From positions 1 through 18,514 of the forward strand of contig CAZNLL010000073.1 in assembly GCA_964573885.1 (NCBI GenBank): 18,514 bases of DNA, read 5' to 3'. This document shows, piece after piece, positions 14,767 through 18,514 of this stretch. Every line of letters begins with the position of its first letter. Position 1 is the first letter of the stretch. A program made the translations under genes and the position numbers. The notes beneath the pieces are model-generated. The model saw nothing but the letters and a program-made list of their open reading frames with translations. It was not told the origin of the DNA and made no database searches. Source of the stretch: CAZNLL01 sp964573885. Its GTDB lineage: Bacteria > Desulfobacterota > DSM-4660 > Desulfatiglandales > Desulfatiglandaceae.

Positions 14767-15803
14767 GATGAAGAAGGGGATGGGGCCAAAAAGTGGTCAA
14801 AGCCGGAAAGATGGAGTTCTTCCTCCCGTCCCTCGCCCCCCCGCATGGTCAGGCCTTTTTCGCCTTTTATCTCACCCACTCGATAGACAGGGCAGGGATC
14901 TCCCGCGGCAAAAAGCCGCTCAAAGGCCGCCCTGTTCTTCCGGGGGACCGTGATGAGCAAACCATAGTCTTCCCCGCCGGACACCGCCAGATCACGGGGA
15001 TCAAATCCGTTCATTTCCGCCAGGGCTTTTAGCTCAAAGGAAAGGGGCAGATTCCCGCGAAAAACTCTGGCGCCCACATGGCTTGCCTCGCAAATATGCC
15101 CCAGATCCGAAGCCAGCCCGTCACTCAGGTCAATCATGGCCGACGCCAGTCGGGATGCGGCCACCTTGCGACCTGCTTCAAGAAAAGGCAAGGGCTTGTT
15201 GTGCCTGTTTTTGAGATTGGATGCCAGGGGTTCCGGCGCGGAGCAATCCCCCTTGATCAGCCTTAACCCGGCAGCCGAGTCTCCAAGGGTCCCGGTGACA
15301 TAGATATCGTCCCCGGCGCCGGCCCCGGACCTGTACAACACCTCCTTTTCAGGGGCCTCTCCCAGGACGGCAATATTGACAAAAAGCCCGTGAGGCGATG
15401 CAGAGGTGTCCCCACCCAGGATGTTGACTTTGTATCTTTCGCACATGGCCTTAATGCCCCCATAAAGAGAATGGGCGGTTTCCACTTCCATGGACGCGGG
15501 AAAGGCCACGGACACGAAAAGGTGCAAAGGCCTTCCCCCCATGGCTGCAATGTCGCTCAGGTTCACGGCCACGGCCTTTTGTCCCAGATCTTGCGGGGGG
15601 ATTTTTCCCAGAATAAAATGAATCCCCTCCACAAGCAGATCCGTGGTCAACAAGAGGAGGTTTTCCCCGTAAGGGCCCATCACCGCACAGTCATCCCCGA
15701 TCCCCTTGGCAAAACCGGTCTCGGAAAAGAGGCAATGGTCCTGTATGGACCGGATGAACTCAAATTCGCCCATATCCTGCATGGTGGGCGGCCGGGGTGT
15801 CAT
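14763..15803 (-). CDS. thiL: thiamine-monophosphate kinase
   Basis: ThiL phosphorylates thiamine monophosphate to the coenzyme thiamine diphosphate with ATP. The 346 residues carry the PurM/ThiL-like signatures: KGIGDDCAV (33-41), TTDLLVEGIHF (53-63), NLSDIAAMGG (81-90), GGDTSAS (130-136), MIDLSDGLASDLGHI (213-227) and SGGEDYGLL (265-273). The length is slightly over the usual 320-330, the excess being in the first ten residues and a Ser-rich tail. The ATG at 15803 lies eight bases after the lipoprotein stop, and AGG in the last lipoprotein codons may serve as a weak Shine-Dalgarno sequence; internal ATGs at residues 8 and 11 are possible. It is the last gene of the fkbM-lipoprotein-thiL run. 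Its TAA overlaps the TAG of the convergent Cys-rich gene. Confidence 0.95.
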   Translation of the reverse strand: MTPRPPTMQDMGEFEFIRSIQDHCLFSETGFAKGIGDDCAVMGPYGENLLLLTTDLLVEGIHFILGKIPPQDLGQKAVAVNLSDIAAMGGRPLHLFVSVAFPASMEVETAHSLYGGIKAMCERYKVNILGGDTSASPHGLFVNIAVLGEAPEKEVLYRSGAGAGDDIYVTGTLGDSAAGLRLIKGDCSAPEPLASNLKNRHNKPLPFLEAGRKVAASRLASAMIDLSDGLASDLGHICEASHVGARVFRGNLPLSFELKALAEMNGFDPRDLAVSGGEDYGLLITVPRKNRAAFERLFAAGDPCPVYRVGEIKGEKGLTMRGGEGREEELHLSGFDHFLAPSPSSS

Positions 15804-15811
15804 GGTTACTT

Positions 15812-16333
15812 TTACCTGCGATGGGATCTGTGGCGCCAGTTGGATTCATGCATGGGGTTGATTTGTTCCCGCACATCCAGTTCAGTCAAGGGATCCAGGC
15901 TGTAATTGTCACCCTCCCTCCTGATGGTGGGATAACTCACGGCTGAGAAAAAATACCCGATTTTGCGACCCCCTGCATCATGAATGACATAAAGTTGGGG
16001 ACCCGGTGCCTTTCGGTACAGTTGGACCATTCTGTTCACCATCTCGTTGAGTTGGGCCCTGGAATCCACAGGATGCCATCCCTCCCCGGTAAGGAAGGTC
16101 CCGTCCCCTTTCAGGTCGAAGGTGATGGCGCCGGGCTTATCCGCCGCCCCTGAATAAAAGGCCTTGAAATCACGCCAGTTATTATCAATAAAGGTATCCA
16201 TATTCCGGGTGTCGACGTCGCTGGGGACCACGCCCGCACACGCGCACCCAAGGATGAAGGCCAGTAAAAGACCCACGCAAAGGAGCCTGGTCCCATGATC
16301 TTCTGTCTTAAAAACGGTCATAAGGTCTTTCAT
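15812..16333 (-). CDS. predicted lipoprotein of unknown function
   Basis: A 173-residue predicted lipoprotein. The N-terminus has a charged stretch, a hydrophobic core (LLCVGLLLAF) and the lipobox I-L-G-C, with the lipidated Cys about 30 residues in. The mature part is mostly polar, with ITFDLKGDGTFLTGEGWHPV, LNEMVNRMVQLYRK and QLYVIHDAGGRKIGYFFSAV, and ends in a basic tail (NWRHRSHRR). No family is recognised. Two ATGs occur in tandem. The perfect AAGGAGG (16345-16339) is only two bases from the first but five from the second, so the second (16333) is preferred. It lies 24 bases behind fkbM and eight before thiL, which suggests one transcript. Confidence 0.8.
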   Translation of the reverse strand: MKDLMTVFKTEDHGTRLLCVGLLLAFILGCACAGVVPSDVDTRNMDTFIDNNWRDFKAFYSGAADKPGAITFDLKGDGTFLTGEGWHPVDSRAQLNEMVNRMVQLYRKAPGPQLYVIHDAGGRKIGYFFSAVSYPTIRREGDNYSLDPLTELDVREQINPMHESNWRHRSHRR

Positions 16334-16357
16334 CATATCCTCCTTGTGCGCTCTTGG

Positions 16358-17125
16358 TTAGTGAAAAACACGGCCCCCTTGCCATGCCCATAGCATATGT
16401 CCTGATCGACGGCACTTGAAACCCTGGCCCTTCAAGAAATCCATGAGGGCTCCCATATTCTCCTTTGGCCCTGTTCCCTGATGGACCTCCATGGTGATCT
16501 GCCGGATCCGGGGGAAGGCATGGGAGGGAGCGTTGTACAAAATGGAATATTCAGATCCCTCGCAATCCATTTTCAAGAGATCGCAGTGCTCCAGATCGTT
16601 TTCCTCCAGGGCTTGGCTCAGGCTTACGCAAGGGACCCTGATGGATTGGTTTTCTTTGATGGCGTGTTCAAATACCGTGGCCGAGGTGGTAAAACTGTCG
16701 CCGGGATCAAAGCTCAAGGCCATTTCTCCTGAATACCCGTAAAGGGCCTTGGGATAAATCCTGAGGCCGATCCCTCGGTTGAGGTCTTTGTTTCGCTCCA
16801 GTTGCCTGAAATTGGCGGGAATGGGTTCGTAGGAGCAGACCCTCGCCCCCGGGAACCGTGAAACCGCAAAAAGAGAAAAAAACCCTGCATTTGCTCCAAC
16901 ATCCAGCACCACGGGATTTTCCGAAACAGGCACGCCTAATCCCCTTATATAGCACTCCTCCAGGAAGATCTCTTTGAACTCATGATGGAGCCTTTTCGGA
17001 ACCTGGACCACGACGTTGTTGCGGGTCCTGAAAATAAGAGGGTCTGCCTTGGTTAGACCCCATTTCGAACCAAAATGCAACCACCAGTTGGACAGGTTTC
17101 TTACCAGCCGGATGTATCGCTTCAT
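16358..17125 (-). CDS. FkbM family SAM-dependent methyltransferase
   Basis: A 255-residue methyltransferase of the FkbM type, which often methylates sugars or glycan-linked groups. The SAM-binding motif VVLDVGANAGFFSLF (about 72-86), the acidic motif SYEPIPANFRQLERN (about 98-112) and the family motif LLKMDCEGSEYSIL (about 183-196) are clear. No signal peptide or membrane segment is seen. The ATG at 17125 is preferred (GGGG eight bases upstream); a GTG three codons earlier (17134) is possible. It heads a minus-strand run with the lipoprotein and thiL, and is divergent from the glycosyltransferase, which fits a surface-glycan role. The substrate is unknown. Confidence 0.9.
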   Translation of the reverse strand: MKRYIRLVRNLSNWWLHFGSKWGLTKADPLIFRTRNNVVVQVPKRLHHEFKEIFLEECYIRGLGVPVSENPVVLDVGANAGFFSLFAVSRFPGARVCSYEPIPANFRQLERNKDLNRGIGLRIYPKALYGYSGEMALSFDPGDSFTTSATVFEHAIKENQSIRVPCVSLSQALEENDLEHCDLLKMDCEGSEYSILYNAPSHAFPRIRQITMEVHQGTGPKENMGALMDFLKGQGFKCRRSGHMLWAWQGGRVFH

Positions 17126-17284
17126 CCACGGCACCCCGCTTGACCTTCCACGCCTGACATTCTAGGTTTGTGCCCATGCATAAATCAGTTCCGGGCGAAA
17201 GTGCTTGGAAACACGTTAGGGTAAAGGCCTCACAGGGGTCAAGGAAAAACCACCATAACATCTTGGAGTGCCAAAACAATTGGG

Positions 17285-17313
17285 TTGACCCCCTATACCC
17301 GCTCCCTTATAAT
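17285..17313 (+). promoter_or_regulatory. near-consensus sigma70 promoter of the glycosyltransferase gene
   Basis: TTGACC (17285-17290) and TATAAT (17308-17313) are separated by exactly 17 bases, 11 of 12 matches to the sigma70 consensus. Transcription would start near 17320, giving about 70 bases of leader before the ATG at 17392. This argues against any start codon upstream of 17320 for the next gene. Confidence 0.68.
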
Positions 17314-17391
17314 CCCGGCAAAATCGGCCACGCTCTGGCCTGGATCATCCGGCCTGACCCTTGCGTGGAATTAACGTCCCGGACGGTGCCA

Positions 17392-18159
17392 ATGTCCCTT
17401 TCCGTATGCATTATATGCCTTAATGAAGAACAAAACATCGGACGATGCCTTGAAAGCACCCTGTGGGCGGATGAGGTGATCCTGGTGGATGCCATGAGCC
17501 GGGACAAAACCCTGGAGATCGCAAGGCGATACACGGATTTAATCTACCAGAGGGCATGGACCGGGTATGTGGATCAAAAGAACTTCGCCTTGTCAAAGGC
17601 CCATGGAGACTGGGTCTTGAGCGTGGATGCGGATGAGGCCGTGACCCCGGCCTTGCGGGAAGAAATTCAAGAGGAAATCAGCGGCCGTGACGCCAAGGAA
17701 GGCTATCGCATCCCCCGCAGGTCCTACTACCAGGGCAGGTGGATAAACCATGGCGGTTTCTATCCGGACCGCCAATTGAGGCTTTTCAAGCGGTCTCGAG
17801 GGCGTTGGACCGGGGGACGGGTCCATGAACGGGTTCAAATAGACGGGAGGATCGGGGGGCTCAAAAACGATCTCTTACACTACCCTTACGGGGGTGTCAT
17901 CTCCGGTCAGCTCCGCACGGTGAACAGCTTTTCCAGCCTCCTGGCCCAGGACATGTATGCCAAAGGCAAACGCTACCACCTCTCCCTGCTCCTGGTGCGG
18001 CCTTTTTTCAAATTCATGGAGGTCTATCTGCTTAGGCGCGGCTTTTTGGACGGACCCCCAGGCCTTGTCATCGCGGTCACCTCGGCCTACGCCATGTTTG
18101 TCCGATATGTCAAACTGAGGGAGATCGAAAAACGGCTTGGAACCGGGGCCTCGCTTTGA
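17392..18159 (+). CDS. family 2 glycosyltransferase, WaaE/KdtX-like
   Basis: A 255-residue GT-A fold glycosyltransferase of the type that adds sugars to LPS core or related glycans at the inner membrane. Visible are LSVCIICLNEEQNIGRCL (3-20), WADEVILVDAMSRDKTLEIA, the metal-binding DADE in WVLSVDADEAV (about 75-85), GFYPDRQLRLFKR, WTGGRVHERV, and the C-terminal block DMYAKGKRYHLSLLLVRPFF with FLDGPPGLVIAVTSAYAMFV, which is usual in this subfamily and probably membrane-associated. The frame is open upstream to 17170, but the promoter at 17285-17313 and the family N-terminus place the start at the ATG at 17392; its Shine-Dalgarno sequence is weak. A terminator follows. The sugar and acceptor are unknown. 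Confidence 0.9.
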   Translation: MSLSVCIICLNEEQNIGRCLESTLWADEVILVDAMSRDKTLEIARRYTDLIYQRAWTGYVDQKNFALSKAHGDWVLSVDADEAVTPALREEIQEEISGRDAKEGYRIPRRSYYQGRWINHGGFYPDRQLRLFKRSRGRWTGGRVHERVQIDGRIGGLKNDLLHYPYGGVISGQLRTVNSFSSLLAQDMYAKGKRYHLSLLLVRPFFKFMEVYLLRRGFLDGPPGLVIAVTSAYAMFVRYVKLREIEKRLGTGASL

Positions 18160-18165
18160 ATCCCT

Positions 18166-18204
18166 GGGCCGTTCCATGCAAGGGGTTTCCCGCGGCCTTT
18201 TTTT
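18166..18204 (+). terminator. Rho-independent terminator after the glycosyltransferase
   Basis: GGCCG (18167-18171) pairs with CGGCC (18193-18197) around a nested GGG/CCC hairpin, followed at once by seven T. It lies seven bases after the glycosyltransferase stop. The outer stem is short and the loop large, but the position and T-run support termination, so the following gene would need its own promoter. Confidence 0.6.
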
Positions 18205-18258
18205 CTGCGTATGCCAGGGTTCTTTTACCCGCAACACTTGTGAGAAGTCCTTGTTAAA

Positions 18259-18514
18259 ATGGGACGCTTAAAGATCCAAAAGAATATAGTGGTCTATGTG
18301 GTCCTTTTGCTGATCCCCATTGCCGTCTATTGGCCCACAGGGCAGCACCAATTCGTCAGTTTTGACGACGACCTCTATGTGACCGATAACCGTTACGTGC
18401 AAAACGGTTTCAGCCCCAAAAGCCTGGGCTGGGCCTTTACCTTTAAAGACAAGGAGGACATTTACTGGCACCCCCTCACCTGGCTTTCGCACATGCTGGA
18501 TTGTGAGCTCTACG
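18259..18514 (+). CDS. polytopic TMTC/PMT-like membrane protein, 5' part only
   Basis: The first 85 codons of a gene that runs off the window. The protein starts MGRLKIQKN, then a hydrophobic segment VVYVVLLLIPIAVYW (one membrane helix), then FVSFDDDLYVTDNRYVQNGF, LGWAFTF and WHPLTWLSHMLDCELY. The FDDDxYVTDN and YWHPLTWLSHMLD words are typical of large bacterial membrane proteins of the GT39/TMTC (DUF1736)-like type that usually end in TPR repeats and are often annotated as TPR proteins; these are thought to be lipid-linked-sugar glycosyltransferases. An in-frame TGA at 18241 fixes the ATG at 18259 as the only sensible start, although its Shine-Dalgarno sequence is weak. Neighbouring glycosyltransferase and FkbM genes fit protein or surface glycosylation. 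Confidence 0.82.
   Translation, partial: MGRLKIQKNIVVYVVLLLIPIAVYWPTGQHQFVSFDDDLYVTDNRYVQNGFSPKSLGWAFTFKDKEDIYWHPLTWLSHMLDCELY

Noticed and set aside
17214..17242. TTGACC with weak -10 facing fkbM on the minus strand
   Set aside because: The -10 candidates (CTAACG or TAACGT) match only about half of the consensus, so it is too weak to annotate.
17170..17391. N-terminal extension of the glycosyltransferase frame
   Set aside because: A near-consensus promoter sits inside it, and the family fold starts at the Met at 17392.

Overview
The window looks like an ordinary stretch of chromosome from a Gram-negative bacterium, most likely a Desulfobacterota (former Deltaproteobacteria) member. The grounds are an outer-membrane porin with a signal peptide and a C-terminal Trp, a lipoprotein, LPS-type glycosyltransferases, the ispE/tRNA-Gln arrangement, a DUF1844 gene next to serA, an MFS/spermidine-synthase-like/TPR fusion and a MEMO-family protein with an N-terminal extension. 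The lineage is an inference from gene content and family knowledge. No phage, IS element, CRISPR array or integrase was seen.

Layout. Positions 1-3040 (minus strand) hold serA, a DUF1844 gene, ispE and tRNA-Gln, closely spaced or overlapping: serine biosynthesis, an isoprenoid-precursor kinase and a tRNA whose 5' end lies inside the ispE reading frame. Positions 3242-6301 (minus) hold a 1019-residue membrane protein (MFS-like + aminopropyltransferase-like + TPR). Positions 6413-7867 (minus) are a porin with a strong terminator behind it and an unusual leader in front. Positions 8192-11594 (minus) hold a periplasmic TolB/CsgG-like plus FG-GAP protein, an 83-residue zinc-ribbon protein and a MEMO-family protein. 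A 591-base non-coding gap rich in hairpins separates these from a plus-strand run (12186-14766) of mobA, a short CNNM/CBS membrane protein and a Cys-rich unknown coupled to it by a GTGA overlap. This run meets a minus-strand fkbM-lipoprotein-thiL run (14763-17125) tail to tail, with the two stop codons overlapping. A near-consensus sigma70 promoter then drives a WaaE-like glycosyltransferase (17392-18159), followed by a terminator and the 5' end of a polytopic TMTC-like membrane protein that runs off the window.

How the genes work together. The right end (FkbM methyltransferase, family 2 glycosyltransferase, TMTC-like protein) suggests cell-surface glycan or glycoprotein modification. The porin and the beta-propeller protein are envelope components. 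serA, ispE, thiL and mobA are housekeeping biosynthesis genes. I found no clear novel multi-gene system. The items most worth a second look are the ispE/tRNA-Gln overlap, the duplicated palindrome module and attenuator-like hairpin in the porin leader, the fusion protein with altered active-site motifs, the TolB-like/beta-propeller hybrid, and the coupled CNNM/Cys-rich pair.
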